A stretch of DNA of 64,000 nucleotides from positions 243,232 to 307,231 of the forward strand of contig CALYLW010001394.1 in NCBI GenBank assembly GCA_944989445.1, written 5' to 3'. The notes under the pieces are model-generated. The model was given only the letters and a program-made list of their open reading frames with translations. It did not search any database and was not told the DNA's origin. A program made the position numbers and the translations under genes. This DNA is from Ampullaceana balthica (Eukaryota > Mollusca > Gastropoda > Lymnaeidae). Positions 1 to 16,047 of the stretch are shown piece after piece (positions within the stretch are counted from its first letter, which is position 1; each line of letters begins with the position of its first letter).

Positions 1-3000
1 CACCCCCCACCCCCACAACACCACCCCCCACCCCCACCCCCCACCCCACACCACCCCCCACCCCCCACCACCCACCACACCCCCAACACCACCCCACCCC
101 ACCCACCACCCCCCCCCCAACCACCCACCCCCCACCACCCCAACACCAACCACCCCCACCCCCCCCAACACCCCCACCACCAACACCCAACCCACCACCC
201 CCACACCCCCCCCCACACCCCACCCCACCCCACCCCACCACACCCCCACCCCACCCCCCCACCCCAACACACCAACCCCCCCACAACCACCCACACCCCC
301 ACCACACCCCCACCAACAACACCACCCCACACACCAACACCACACCCCAACCCCCACCACCCCCCCAACACCACCACCACCCACCCAACCACACCCAAAC
401 AACACAACCCCACAACACCACCCCACACCCCCACCACCAAACCACCCCACACCCCCAACACCAACCCCACACCCCCCCACCCACCACCCCCCAACACCAC
501 AAACCCCCACAACCCACCCCACAAAACCACAGACAAACCACACAAAAACCCACACAATCATCCAACAACAAACACCACACAACAACCACAACAAACACAA
601 CAAAAACAAAAAACAAACAAAACAAAACAACTCCAACAACAAACAACAAAACTAATCAAACACAAACAAAAAACACAAACACAAACAAAAATAACACAAA
701 AAAACAACAAAAAACAACAAAACAAAAAACAAACAAAACCAAACAAAACAAACAACAACCAACAAACAAACAAACAAACCAAAAAAACAAACACAAATAA
801 ACAAACAAAACACACAACAACAAACACACAAAAAAAACACACACACAAAACAAAAAAACCAACACAACAACAAACACCAAACAACACCAAAAAAACAAAA
901 AACAACACAACAAAAAAACAACACAAACCAAAAAAAACCACAAAAACAAACAACACAAACACACAATAAAACAAAACAAACCACAACAACAACAAAATCA
1001 CAACAAACAAACCAAAAAAAACAAAAACAAAAACACACAAACAAACCACACAAAACACCCACACAACACCACAAAAACAAAAAACAACACCCAAACACAA
1101 AAAAACCGACCAAAACCACACAACAACACCCAAACAACAACAAAACCAAACACCACAACACAAAACAAACAAAAACACCACAACAAACACACCCAAAACA
1201 CACAACCGCAACAAACAAACAAACACAACCACACAAAACTAACCCAAACCCCACCCCAAAACAACACAAAACACCAAAAAACCCCCACCCACCACAACAA
1301 CAAACAAACAAAACCCAAACCAAAACCCACCAACACCCCAACAACACAAAACCAACCACACAACACAACAAACCACAAAAAACAAAACAAAAAACACCAC
1401 CCAAAAAAAACCCACAACACCAAACAAACACCACACACACAAACACCACACACCACAAATACACCCAACCCCAACCACCCCACCCACCACAAACCCACCC
1501 ACCACACACCACCCCCACAACCACCACCCCCCACCCCACCCCCCCACCCCACACACCCCCCCACACCCCCCCACCCCCACACAACCCCCCAACCACACAC
1601 CACCTCAAACACCCACCCACCCACCCCAAACCCCACCCCACCCAACACCACACCAACACCCACCCACAACACACCACACCAACAACCCACAAAACCACCA
1701 CCCACACACCCAACACCCCATACCCCCACCAAACACCACACCCACACACACAAACAACGACCCACACATACCCACCCCAAAACCCCCACCCCACCCACTC
1801 CACACCCACCCACCCCACACCCCCACAACCCCACCACACCCCACCCCCACACCCCACTCCCACACCCCACACCCCCACCCCACCCCCCACCCCACCCACC
1901 CACCCCCACCATCACCCCCAACACCACACCACCCCCCCACCCACACACACACCCCCCCCACCACCACACCCCCACCCCCCCACCCCACCACCCCCCACCC
2001 CCCCCCCACCACCCCCACCCCACCCCACCAACCACCCCACACCACCCCAACCCCCCCACCGCACACCCCCCCACCCCCACACACACCCCCCCCACCCACC
2101 CCACCAACCCACCCCCACCACAACAAATCCAACACGACCCAACACCCCAAACACCCATCAAACACACCACAAACCAACACCCAACCCACCCAACCCCCAC
2201 TAACACCCACCCCAAACCCCACCCCACACCCAACACACACCACAAAACACCACCACCACAACACCACAAACACCAAACCAAACCCACACCACACACACCA
2301 CCCAACATAAACCAACCAACCACAAACCCAAACACACAACAAAAACCCACACAACCAAAACAAAAACACACACCCCCAAACACCACAACCCACACCAACC
2401 CCAAAACACCAACCACACAACAACCACAAAAACAACACACACACACCCACAAACACACCCCCCACCCCAACACAAACCAACCCAACACAACCCCACCCAA
2501 CCCCCCCCACAACCCACCCACCCCCACCCCCTCACCCAACACCCAACACACCAACACACCACCCCCCACAACAACCACCTCACCCCAAACAACCCCCCAC
2601 CCCACCCCCATACAAACAAACCACCAACACAACCACACCCACAAAACCCCCAACACACCCACCCACAAACACCCCCACACACCCAACACAACCCCAACAC
2701 AAACAACCCACCCCCACCACACCACAACCCACAAACACCCCCCAACACCCCCACAACCCCACCACAACCACCCCCCCACACCCCCCAAACCCCACCCACA
2801 CCCCCCACCCACACCCCACCACCCCACCCACCACCCCCACCCCACACACCCACCCCCCAACCCCCCACCCAACCCAACCCCACACCACCCCCACCACCCC
2901 CCCCCACCCCCACCCACACCCCACCCACCCACCACAACCCCCCCCCCACACCCCCACCCCCTACACCCCAACCCCCCACCCACACACACCCCACCCACCC

Positions 3001-6000
3001 CCACACCACCCCACCCCCCCACCCAACACCCCCCCCACCCCCCCCCACCCCCACCCACCCACACCCCCCCCCCACACACCCACCAACACCCCCCCACCCC
3101 ACCCCACCCACCCCCCACACCCCCCCCACCCACACAACACCCCCCCACCACACACACCCCCACCCACCACCCCCACACCCCACACACCCCCCACCCCACC
3201 CCCCCACCCCACCACCCCCACCCACACCCCCCCCACCCCCACCACACCCCCCCACCCCCCCCCACCCACCCCCACCCCCACACCCACACCAACACACCCC
3301 CCCCCCACCACCCACCACCCCCCACCCCCACCCCACCCCCCAACCCCCCCACCCACCCCCCCCCACCCCACACCCACACCCCCCACACCCCCACCCCCCA
3401 CACACCCCCACACACCACCCCACACCCACCCCCCACCCCACCCCCCCCCACCCAAACCCACCCCCCCCCACCCCACCCCCCCACCCCCACCCACCCACCC
3501 CCACCACCCCCAACCACCACCCCACCAACACCCCCACCCAACACAAACACCCCACAACCCCACCCCCCCACCACCCACCCAACACCCCCACCCCCCACAC
3601 CCACACCCCCACCCCCCCACACACACACCCACCCACCACCACCCCCACCCCACCCACACCCCCCACACCCACCCACCCCCACCCCACCCCCCACCACCCA
3701 CACCCCCACCCAACACCCACCCCACCCCCCCCCACACCCCCCCACCCCCACAAACACAACCCCCCCCACCCCCCCACCCCCAACCCCCACACCCCCCCCC
3801 ACCCCAACCCCACCACCCCCCCCCCAAACCCCCAACCACCACCCCCACCCCCCCCCCCACCCCCCCCCCACCCCCCCCACCCACACCCCACACACACCCA
3901 CCCCACCCCCCCCCCACCCACCCCCCCCACACCCCCCCCCCACACCCCACCCCCACCCCACCCCCCCCACACCCCACCCCCCCCCACACCCCACCCCCCC
4001 CCCACCCCACCCCACCACCCCCCCCCACCCCCCCCCACCCACCCCACCCCACCCCCCCCCCACCCCACACCCCACCCCACACACACCACACCCCACACCC
4101 CACCCCCCCCCCACCCCACCCCCCCCCCACCCCACCCCACCCCACCCCACCCCCCCCCACCCCACCCCACCACCCACCCCCCCACACCCACACCCCCACC
4201 CCCACCACCCACCCCCCCCACCCCCACACCACCCACACCACACCACCCACCCACACCCCCCCAACACCCCCACCCCCCCCCACCCCACACCACCCACCCC
4301 CACCCCCACCCACCCACCACCCCCCCAACACCCACCCCAACCACACCAACACACCCCCACACCCACCCCCAACACAACCAAACCACCAACAACCCCACCC
4401 CCCAACCCAAACCCACCCACCACCCACACCCCACCACCAACACCCCAACCCCCACCCACCACACCCACCCCCCCAACCACACCCACCCCCACCCACCCCC
4501 AACCACACACCACCAACACCCACCCAACCCCACCACAAACCCACACCCAAACACCAACCACACCCCAACCCACACAACACCCACACACCCCCCCACACCA
4601 CCCAACCCCCCCAACACAACCCAAACACCCCCACCCAACAACACCCCCACACCCACAACCCCCCCACCCCCAACCACCCACAACCCCCCAACCACCCACC
4701 CCCCACCCACCACACCCCCCACCCAACCCCCCCAACCCACCCACCCAACCACCCACCACCCCACCCCCAACCACACCAAACACCCCAACACCCCACACCC
4801 AACCCCCCCCACCCACAAACCCAACCCACAACCCCACACCCACAACCAACACACCCCACAACCCCCCACACCCACACCCCCACCACCACAAACACCCAAC
4901 ACCCCCCACCCCCACCCCACACCCCCCCACCCAACCACCCACCCCCCACCCAACACCCCCCCACACCCACCCAACACCCCACCACACCCACCCCCCACCC
5001 AAACCCACCACAACCCACACAACCACCCCCACACCCCCCACCACAAAACCCCACAACACCAACACCACCACCCACCCACCCACACCCACCACCCACACCC
5101 ACAACACAACACCACACACCCCAAACACCACAACCACCCCACCCCAACACCCACCACAACCCCACAAACACACCCCACAAACCCCCAAACCCAAAACCCC
5201 ACCCCCACACCCCCACACAACCACCACACAACCCACCCACCCCACCCCCCAAACCCCCCACCCCCACCACCACCCCCCACAACCACCACCCACCCACACC
5301 CCCCACACCCCCACAACACCAAACCCACACCCACCACCACACCCCCAACCCACCACAAACCACCACACCAACACCCACCACCCCCCACACCCCCACCCAC
5401 ACCACAACCCCACCCACCCCCCCCAACCCCCCACACCCCCCCACCCACACCCACCCCCCCACACCCACCAACCCACACCCCCACACACCCCCACAACCCC
5501 ACACCCCACCACCCAACCCCCCCACACCCCCCACAACACCCCCCACACACCCCACCCCACCACACACCCACACACCCCACCACCACCCCAACCCACCACC
5601 ACCCCCCCCACCCAAACCACCCACACCACCCACCCACCCCCCAACCACACCCACCCACCCACAAACCACCCCCACACCACCACAACCCCCCACACCACAC
5701 ACCCAACCCCCCCACCAACCCCCACACCAACACCCCCCCCCAACCACCACACCCCCCACACCACCCCACACACCCCAACACAACCCCCCCACCCCCCCCA
5801 CACCCCCCCCACCAACACACCCACCCCCCCAACCCCCCCCATCCCCACCCCACACCCCCAACCCCCCACCCACCCCCCCACACACCCACCCCCACACCCC
5901 CACACCCCACCCCCCAACACCCCCCCACACCCCCCCACCACACCCCCCCCAACCCCCACCCCCCCAACCCCACAACCACACCCCCCCCACCCCCCCCCCA

Positions 6001-6330
6001 CACCACCACCCACAACCCCACCCCCCACCCACACCCACACACACCCCCCCCCACCACACCACCCCCACCCCCCCACACACCCCACCCCCACCCCCACCCC
6101 CACCCACAACACCCCCCACCCCCCACACCACCACCCCCCCACCAACACCACCCACCACACCCCCCACACCCCACCACACCCACCCACCCCCCCACCCCCA
6201 CCACCACACCCCCAACCACACCCCCACACCCCCCCCCAACACCCCCACACCCCCACCCCCCACCCCAACACCCCACCCCCCCACCCCCCCCCACCCCACC
6301 CACCCCACCAAACCCCTAACAACACCACAC
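1..6330. repeat. A/C-only low-complexity block, probable artefact
   Basis: The + strand is almost entirely C and A; I see only a handful of G (for example near 531, 1107, 1207, 1759, 2060 and 2136) and sparse T. C-runs are broken by single A residues, with no fixed period, so this is not a microsatellite. The stretch 560-1,230 is A-rich and the rest C-rich. Because G and T are nearly absent, the minus strand has almost no stop codons, which creates spurious frames over 1,000 codons long made only of Gly, Val, Trp, Cys, Leu and Phe. I call no gene. The most likely explanation is base-calling or assembly failure at a contig end. Confidence 0.85.
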
Positions 6331-7680
6331 ACACTCAACGCACACCACACACACCAACACGCTCACCAAATCACTCACCACCATCACCACCCAGCTGCAG
6401 CAACCCTACAACCAACTGCGCACCACCTCATCCCACACACCACCTCACACCCCAACACCTACACACCCACCCAAGACCACACAACAGCCCCACCCTCACA
6501 CACCTCACCAACTGCTTCAACAACCACCATCACAGCCCACACCAAGCCCTACACCAACACACAACAACCGCCCTCATCACTACCACCACACCACACACGC
6601 ACTCCCGCTACAGCCATCACACAAAAGCCCCATCGAACCACCCACCATCACTACACCACACCACAACCCACACAACACGCTCACACCCAGCATCACACTC
6701 CCGCTCAGTACATTCAGACAAATCGCACACTTTTGACATCTCCATCACCACTAAAAAACCCACAATCACGCACACATCCTCCCTCAGAATAGCAAACCAC
6801 CAAACGATACAACCTACCACGCAAACAAAATGACACACAACCACAACCAATAATCCCAAAACACGACAACAAAAACTACGAAACAAAGTCAGAAAAAAAT
6901 TCACACAAGCAAACCCAAACCAAAACAACAACAAAAAGATCGCACAAAACCATCACACAAAAAAACAACAAACAGCCCAATACCCACACAAAAAATTACC
7001 ACAATAGATAATATCAAGACACAACAAAACACAACCACCACATCCACAAACAAACCCGACAAAACAAACACCAAATAAAACGACACCAAAGCACAAAAAG
7101 AAACAATCATGAATCAAACAAACACAGAAATACCGGGACACCAAAACAAACCACCTGAACGCCAAACAGCCAACAACAACCACCAACAACCGCAACAACC
7201 CCAAAGCATCACTCAACCTATCCACCTAAAAAAACACACAAATCCCCTAGCGCCCCCACCAACCACACCACAGAACCACATCCACCACCCACACCGCATC
7301 CCACAAACCTCACCATAAACAACTCATCACCATCAAATCATCAAAATCCATCAAACAGACTACACGCTACAACCCCACACACCCCGCCATCACCGCATCG
7401 ACCCACTCACCACCCCACCGCCCCTCCACCCCGCGCCCACCCCTCCCGGCCACCCCTCCCCTTCATCCCCTCCCACTAGCACACCCACCCCGACTCCGCC
7501 ACCGCCAAAGAACGCATCACAAACACAACATCACCCACACCCGACACAACAATGACCACTACCCCAACAAGCAACTACACCTCACATCCCCAATAAAACC
7601 TCTAGAAATAACATCAGATAATAAGCATCATAAAATCACATATATACACACACAATACACACACACACAAATTTTCAGAT
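6331..7680. other. AC-rich transition block with all four bases
   Basis: G and T reappear gradually, and words such as CACCACC and ACAACA dominate. A C-rich core lies at about 7,375-7,510. A 69-codon frame at 7,109-7,318 is rich in Gln, Pro, Asn and His and only reflects composition. I see no gene, RNA or mobile-element signal. The gradient suggests a mixture of real sequence and the degraded signal seen on both sides. Confidence 0.6.
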
Positions 7681-9604
7681 ACGATCATAAAATTCTACAA
7701 AACAAACATAATAAAATATAAATATAAAAATATAATATAATAATAATATAATAATAATAATAATATAAAATAAAAATATAATAAAAATAAAAAATATAAA
7801 ATAAAATATAAAAAAAATATATATAAAATAATAAAATATAAAATAAAATAATAAAATAAAAATATAAAATATAAAATATATATAAAATATAAAACATATA
7901 AAATAAAACATATACAATATAAAATAAAATAAAATATAAAATAATATAAACATATAAAAAAACAAAATAAAATAAATAAAATAAAATAAATAAAATAAAA
8001 TTAAAAAAAATAAAATAAATAACAAAAAAATAATAAAACAAAAAAAAATAAAAAAAATAAAATAAAAACAAAAATAAAAAAATAAAATAAAAAAAAATAC
8101 AAAAATATAATAAAATAAATAAAAAACTATACATACATATATATATAAAAATAAAAAAACAAAAACAAATACAAAAAATATATATAAATAATAACATATA
8201 CAAAATAACATACATATATAAATAAATACAAAAAATATAAAAAACACAAAATAACATACAAAATAATAAAACAAACACATAAAACAATATAAACAAAATA
8301 AAACATAAATATATAAAATATATATATACAAAACAAAAAATAACAAAAAATAAAAATATAAAAACAAAAAAACTATACATATATAAATAATAAAAAAATA
8401 AAACATAAAACATACATAAATAAAAACATAAATAATATATATATAAAATACAAAAAATAAATAAAAATAAAATTAAAAATAACAAAAAACAAAAATATAA
8501 AATCATATAAAAAATAAAATATATATAAAAATAAATATAAATAAAATAAATATAAAAAAAAACAAGATATATATAAAAAAAATATAAAAAAACATAAAAT
8601 ATATAAATAAAAAACAAAATACAATATAAATAATACACAAAATAAAAAAATAAAAAAAAATAAAATACAAAAAATATACATAAAATATAAAATAAAAACA
8701 AAATATATATATATAAAAATAAAAAAATAAACAACATATACAAAATAAATATAATACATTACAAAAAAAACACAATAAAATAAACATACATAAAAAATAA
8801 CATAATAATATATATAAAAAATAAAAATATAAAAAAAATATATATATATATATAAAACTATATTAAATATAAAAAAACAAAAAAACACAAATATAAAATA
8901 TAACATATAAAAAATAATAAAATATATATAACAAAATAATATAAAAATAAAAAAATATATAAAACAAAAAATAATAAAACATAAAAAATATATATAAATA
9001 AATAAAATACAAAACATAAAAATAAAATAAAAATAAAATACAAAATAAAATAAAAAAATTAAAAAAATAAAACACATATACATATAAAATAAAATACATA
9101 AAATAAAAAAAAAAATAAAATATATATATAAAATATATATAAAACAAAAATATATATAAAATACATAAAATAATAAAATATAAAATAAAATATAAAATAA
9201 AATAATAAAATAATCAACAATAAAACAAAATAATAAAATAAAAAAAATACAAAAACAAAAAAAAATAAAATTCAAAAAAAAAATAAAAAAAAATAAAAAC
9301 AAAAAAAAATTAAAATAAAAAAAAACAAAAATAAAAAAAAAAAACACAAATAAATAAAATACAAAAAAAATAAAAAAAAACAAAAACAAACAAAAAAAAA
9401 TACAATAAATACAATAAAAAAACAACAAAAACAAAAAAAAAAAAATATATAATCAAATATAACATAATCAAACAAAAATAAAATAAACATCAAACAAAAA
9501 AACAAACAAAAAACAAAAAATAAAAAAACAAACAATCATAAATAAAAAATAATCAAAAATATCAAAAAAAAATATAAACACAAAAAAAAAACAAAAAAAA
9601 AAAA
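7681..9604. repeat. A/T-only low-complexity block
   Basis: Nearly pure A and T with A strongly in excess on the + strand, T mostly as single bases between A-runs, occasional C and almost no G. There is no fixed period. The open minus-strand frames are Phe/Ile/Tyr/Leu-only composition shadows. It ends abruptly at the first long G-run near 9,608. Confidence 0.8.
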
Positions 9605-9777
9605 TTTTGGGGGGGGGGGGGTGGGGTTGTTTTTCAACAAACAAAAATTTGTGTGTTGGGGGGGGGGGGGGGTGGGGGGGGTGGGGGGGGGGGCTCACAA
9701 TAAAAAAAAGAACAAAAAAATTTTTTTTTTTCAACAAACATTTTTTTTTTTTTCAACACAACCAACAAAATTGTGTG

Positions 9778-9810
<33 letters not shown>

Positions 9811-12277
9811 GGGGGGGTGTTTTGTTTGTTTTCAAACACAAAAAAAAATTTGTCAAACAATCAAATCTATACAACACTATCAACAAAAACAACAATTTTT
9901 TTCACACAACAACATTTTTTTTGTTTTTTCAAAATTTGTGTTTGTTTCAAAAAATTTTCAAAAAAACAACATTTTTTTTCACAAGAAAATCCAAACAACA
10001 CAACAAAACACAAAACAAAACAAACCAAACACTTAACACACAAACACACAAGAAGACAATTTTTTGGGGTTCCAAAAATTTCACACAAACAAAAAAAAAT
10101 AAAAAAAAAAACATCACAAAACAAAAAACACACAAAACACAAAAAAAAAAAAAACAACAACAAACAAACATTTTCAAAATTTTTGTTGGTGTGGTGTGGG
10201 GGGGGTTTTTTATTTTCAAAACAATAAAACAAAAAAATTTTTTTCAACAAAAAAACACACAAACAAATTTTGTTGTGTTTTGTTTTTTTCAATTTTTTTT
10301 TTTTTTTTTCAAAAAATTTACACACACACACAAACAACCACAACAACAACATTTTTTTCAAATTCATTTTTTTTGTGTGTTGTTGTGTTTCACATTTTTT
10401 TTTTTCCAGAACACAAAATTTTTTTTCATCATTTTTTCAAACATTTTTTTCACACAAAGCAAAGCAAACAAATGCACAAATCATTTTTTTGTTGTTTTGT
10501 GTGTTGTGTGTTTTTCTTTTTTTTTTTCAGAAACAAAACATTTTTTCACACAAAAATTTTTTGTGTGTGTTGTTGTGTCACATACTAAATTGGTGTTTCA
10601 AAACAAACATTTTTTCAACACAACAAAACAAAACCAAAAAACAAACACAAAATCAACAATATTTTCAAAAAAAAAAAAAAACAAACATTTTTTTTTTAAA
10701 AACAATTTGGGGGTCACAAAAACAAAAAAAAAAAACAAACAAATGTGTGTGAGTGTGTGTGTGTGTGTTTCAAAAAACAAAACAACAACAAACAACAATA
10801 TTTTTTTTCACAGTTTTTGTTTTTTTTTTTTTTTTTTTTTTTCAAAAAAAAAAAATTTTTTTTTTTTTTTTTCAAACAAACACATTTTTTTCAAACAAAA
10901 CTTTTTTTAGTTTCAAAAATAACACATGTTCTTTAAAAAAAACACAAAGCAAACATTACAACAATTTTTCAAAACAATTCAAAACAACAACAAAAAAAAA
11001 AACCATTGTTTTTCAAAACACCACAAACACACAAAAACAACACAAAAAACAAAACAAAAAACAAAACAACAAAATTTTCACCAAAACAAACAAAAAAAAC
11101 AACACAAAACAAAACAAACAATCACAAAAAACACACACAAAAAACAAACAACAACAAACAAACATTTTTCAAATAAACAAACAAAAAACACAAAAAACAC
11201 AAAAAAGCAAAACATTTTCAAAACATTTTCTTTTTTTTTTTTTTTTTCAAACCATTTCCACAAACATTTCAAACACAACAACAAAAAAAAATCACACAAC
11301 ATTTTCACAAATTTTTCTAACATTTTTTTTTTTTTTCAAAAAAAAACAACATTTGGGGGTGTGTGGGTTGTTTTTTTTTTTTTTTTCCAAAAAACAAACA
11401 AAAACAAAAACACACAAAACACAACCATTTTTGTGTTTGTTGTTTTTGTTTTTTTTTTTTTTTTTTTTCACAAATTTTTCAAAACAAACAACAAAAACAA
11501 AACATTTTTTTTTTTTGTTTCACACAAATTTTAACAAAAATTCACAAATCAAACAAAAAACACAAACAAAAAACAACAAATTTTTTTTTTTTTTTTTTTT
11601 TCACACAAAACAATTTTTTTGAGTGGGGGTTTTTTTTTTTCCAACAAAAAATTTTTCACAATATTTTTTTTTTTCACAAACACACAACAACAAAACAACA
11701 AACAACAAAACAAAACACAAAAAAAATTTTTTTTTTTTTTTTTTTTCACAAAGCACAAAACAAAAAACAATTTTTTTTTCAAACACATTTTTTCAACACA
11801 TTTTATTTTTTTTTGTTGTTTTTGTTTTTTTTCACACAAAATTTTGTCACAACAACAAAAACAAAACAACACAAAAAACAAGACAATTTCAAACAAAACA
11901 AAAAATTTGTTTTTTTTTTTTTGTTGTTTTTTTTTTTTTTTCACATTTTTTTTTCATTTTTTTTTTCAAAAATTTTCAAAACGACATTTTTTTTTTTTTC
12001 AAACAAAGCAACAATAACAAAATCACAACAACACAAATCACAAAAACAAAAAACACAAAACAAAACAAAACAAACACAACACAAAAAATTTTTTCAGAAA
12101 AACAACACACAAAAACACACAACTCAATTGTGTGTGTGGTGGGGTTTTTTTTTTTTTTTTTTGTGTGTGTTTTCAACCAAAAAATAACACAACAAAATTT
12201 TGTTCACCATTTTTTTTCACAACAAAAAACAATCAAATTTTTTTTTTTTTTTTCAACAATCAAAATCAACAACATGA

Positions 12278-12308
<31 letters not shown>

Positions 12309-12749
12309 TGGGGGGTTGGGGGGGGGGGGGGGGGGGGGGGGGGTTCCAAACAAAAACCAAAAACAAACAAGTGGTTTTCAGCACAAACACAAAAATTTTT
12401 TTTTTTTTTGTGTTTTGTTTTCAACACACATCAAAACAAAAAAAAAATTCACACACAACACAACTACAAAACACACAAACACCTTTTTTGGGGGGGGGGT
12501 GTCATTTACAAAACAAAAACAATTTCAATTTTTTTTTTTTTTTTTTTTTTTTTTCAAAACAATTTCAAAAATTTTTTTTTCGAAATCAAACCACAAAATT
12601 TTTTTTTTTTTTTTTGTTTTGTTTGTTTGTTTTTCAAACACATACACAAAAAAACAAACACACAACAATCAAACAAACACACAACAAACAAACACAAAAA
12701 AAAAAGCAAAAACAAAAATTTTTTTTCAACAAACAAAAAAAATAAAAAA

Positions 12750-12786
<37 letters not shown>

Positions 12787-12865
12787 CCACACCACACACA
12801 AACATTTTTTTTTTTTTTTTTTTGTTTTTTTTTCACATGGGGGGGGGGGGGGGGGGGGGGGGGGT

Positions 12866-12900
<35 letters not shown>

Positions 12901-13461
12901 CTCACACAACAAAAAAAAAAAACAAACACAATTCAACAAAAAAAACAACATACACACACACAACATTTTCACAACAAACAAACAAAAACACATTTTTTTC
13001 AAAAACAACAACAAAACAATTTTTTTTTTTTTCTTTTTTTCAAATCAAAACAACAACACCAATTTTTTTTTTTTTCAAACAACAACACAACAAAAGTTGT
13101 GGTGTTGTGTTGTTTTTTTCATGAACAAAACAAACACAAAAAACAACAACAACAAAATTTTCAAAACATTTTTTTTTCAAAACAATTTTCACAAAAACAA
13201 AACAAATCATTTTTTGTGGGTGGGTTTGTTTTTTTTTTTCACAACATGTGTGTGTGTGTGGTTTGTTTTGTTTTTTTTTTTTGCACCACACAATAACAAA
13301 TTTTTTTTTGGGGGTGGGGGGGGGGGGGTTTCTACAAACAAACAAAATTTTTCAAAACAAAAAAAAACAAAACAAATAAACATCAAACAATACATTTTTT
13401 TGTGTGGGGTTTTTCAAACAAACAAAAAACAACAATGGGTGTGTGGGGGGGGGGGGGGGGT

Positions 13462-13493
<32 letters not shown>

Positions 13494-14050
13494 AAAAACA
13501 AACTAACAAAAATTTTTTTTGTTTTTTTTTTTTTGTTGGTGTGTGTGTGTGTTGTTGTGTTTTGTGTGTGGGGGTGTGTATTAATAATGAGTGGGGGGGG
13601 GGGGGGGGGGTGTGGGGGTGTATTAAAAATAAATATTCTAATATAATATGTGTGTGTGTGTTTTTTTTCACACCAAAAAAAAAAATACATTCAAAACCAC
13701 AAAAAATCAAAACATGTCAAAAAAACACACACAGTTTTTTTTTGTGGGGGTGGGGTGTGTTGTTTTTTCTTTTTTTTCACAAAAACAATAAAACACAAAA
13801 TTTTTTTCTTTTCAATCAACAAATCACCAAACACAAAATTCAACACAACAACAAACACAAAATCACACCACAAAATTTTTTTTTTACACAAAAAAAACAA
13901 AAAAAAACAAACAAAATTTTTCAAAAAAATTTTTTTTTTTTTCACAAAACAATTTCACAAAAACAACACACACAATTTTTTCAAAAAAAAACAAAAACAA
14001 ACAGGTTTTTTTTTTTTTTTTTTTTTTTTTGTGGGGGGGGGGGGGGGGGT

Positions 14051-14106
<56 letters not shown>

Positions 14107-15015
14107 GGGTTGTCACACCAAAAACACAACCACAAACAACCAACAATCAACAAACACCAAAACACACACAATTTTTTTTTTTTTTTCACTTTTTTTTTTT
14201 TTTTTGTTTTTTTTTTGTTTTGTGTTTTTGTTTTTTTTTTTTTTGTTTTTTTTCAACCAATTTTTTTTTTTTCAAAAAAACAAATCCACAAACAAGAACA
14301 CAAACAAAAAAAAAAAATATTTCATTTTTTTTTTTTTTTTCACACAAAAACAAAAAAAAAAAAATACCAAAAAAAAAAAAAAAAAAAAACCAAAAAACAA
14401 ACAACAAAAAAAACAACAAAACACAAACAAACAAAAAAAAACAAAAAAAAACAAAAAAAAACAAAACAATCCAAAAAAAAAAACAAAAATTTCACACAAA
14501 ACAAACAACAATTTACACAAGCAAAAAATCACTACACAATCCAAACAAATCACAAACAAATCATCAACAAAAATTCACAAATAAACAAAAAATCATAAAA
14601 ATCTCAATTTTTCTTTCAAAAAAACACAAGATCAACACACAAACAAAACAAAACAGACACAACCAAACGACAAAAACAAAATCACAGTCAACACATCAAT
14701 CACAAACAGCAAATCAACCACCAAATCGCAACCAAAACTTTTCACAACAAAAAATCACAAGACAAAAAACAACTGTAAATTCAACAAACAACACACACTT
14801 TTTCTCGTGTGTGTGGGGTTGTGTGTGTCACACATCTTTTTCAACACAAAGTCATGTGGTGGGTGTGTGTGGTTTCAAACACAACAAACAAAAAACAACA
14901 AAACACACAAAAAACAAAAAACAAAAAAACCACAAAAAACATACAAATTTTTCACCAACAAAACACACAAAAAATTTTTTTTTTCAATTCAAGCAACAAA
15001 CATTTTTTTTTTTTT

Positions 15016-15046
<31 letters not shown>

Positions 15047-15061
15047 TTTTTTTTTTTTTTT

Positions 15062-15114
<53 letters not shown>

Positions 15115-15877
15115 TTTTTTTTTTTTGTTTTTTTTTTTTTTTCAATTACACCATAAACAACAAACCAACACATTTTTTTTTTTTTTTTTTTTCAAAAACT
15201 AACAACAACACAATCAGCAAATTTTTTCACAACAGAGCTTTTTCAATTTTTATTTGTTTTCAACAAAAAACACACACACACACAAGCACATTTTTTTTTT
15301 TTTTTGTGTGTGTTGTTGAGTTGTGTGTTTTTTTTTTTTTTTCCAAAAACACAAACAAACAACAATTATCACACACACAACAATCAAACAAAAAATTTGT
15401 TTTTTTTTTTTTTTGTTTTTTTTCATCACACAAACAACAACAAAACAAAACAAAAACAAAAAAACAAGAACAAAACCACATTCAACAACAACAATTTTTT
15501 TTTTTTTTTTTTTTTTTTTTTGTGTGTTTTGTTGTGTTTTTGTTGTGTGTTTTCAATTTTTTCAAATCAAAAAAAACAACAACAAAAAAAAATAAACACA
15601 CAACACACAAAAGTCAAAAAAAAACAAAATTTTTTTTTTTTTTTTTCAAAAACAAAAAACAAAACACCAAAAAAACAAAAAAAAAAACACAACTAACAAC
15701 AAACAAACAAACAAATCAAAATTCAACAAACATTTCAATTTCAACAACACAATTTTTTTCACAAACACAAAAAACAACAAACAAACACAAACAAAACACA
15801 AACACTTTTTTTTCAACAAAAAAAATTTTTTTTTTTATTTGTTTTTTTTTCAATTTTTTTGTTGTGTTTGTTTGTGT

Positions 15878-15912
<35 letters not shown>

Positions 15913-16013
15913 CATTTTGTTGTGTGGGGGGGCACACACACACATTTTTTTTTTTTTTCACAAAAACAAAAAAACAAAACAAAAACAACACAACACAACA
16001 ACAATTTTCAAAA

Positions 16014-16047
<34 letters not shown>

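Noticed and set aside
998..6334. A 1,778-codon minus-strand open frame and similar frames over 1,000 codons
   Set aside because: The region lacks T and G, so stop codons cannot occur; the translation is only Gly, Val, Trp, Cys and Leu with no domain.
7109..7318. Gln/Pro/Asn-rich 69-codon frame
   Set aside because: Matches the AC-rich base composition of its surroundings; no conserved feature.
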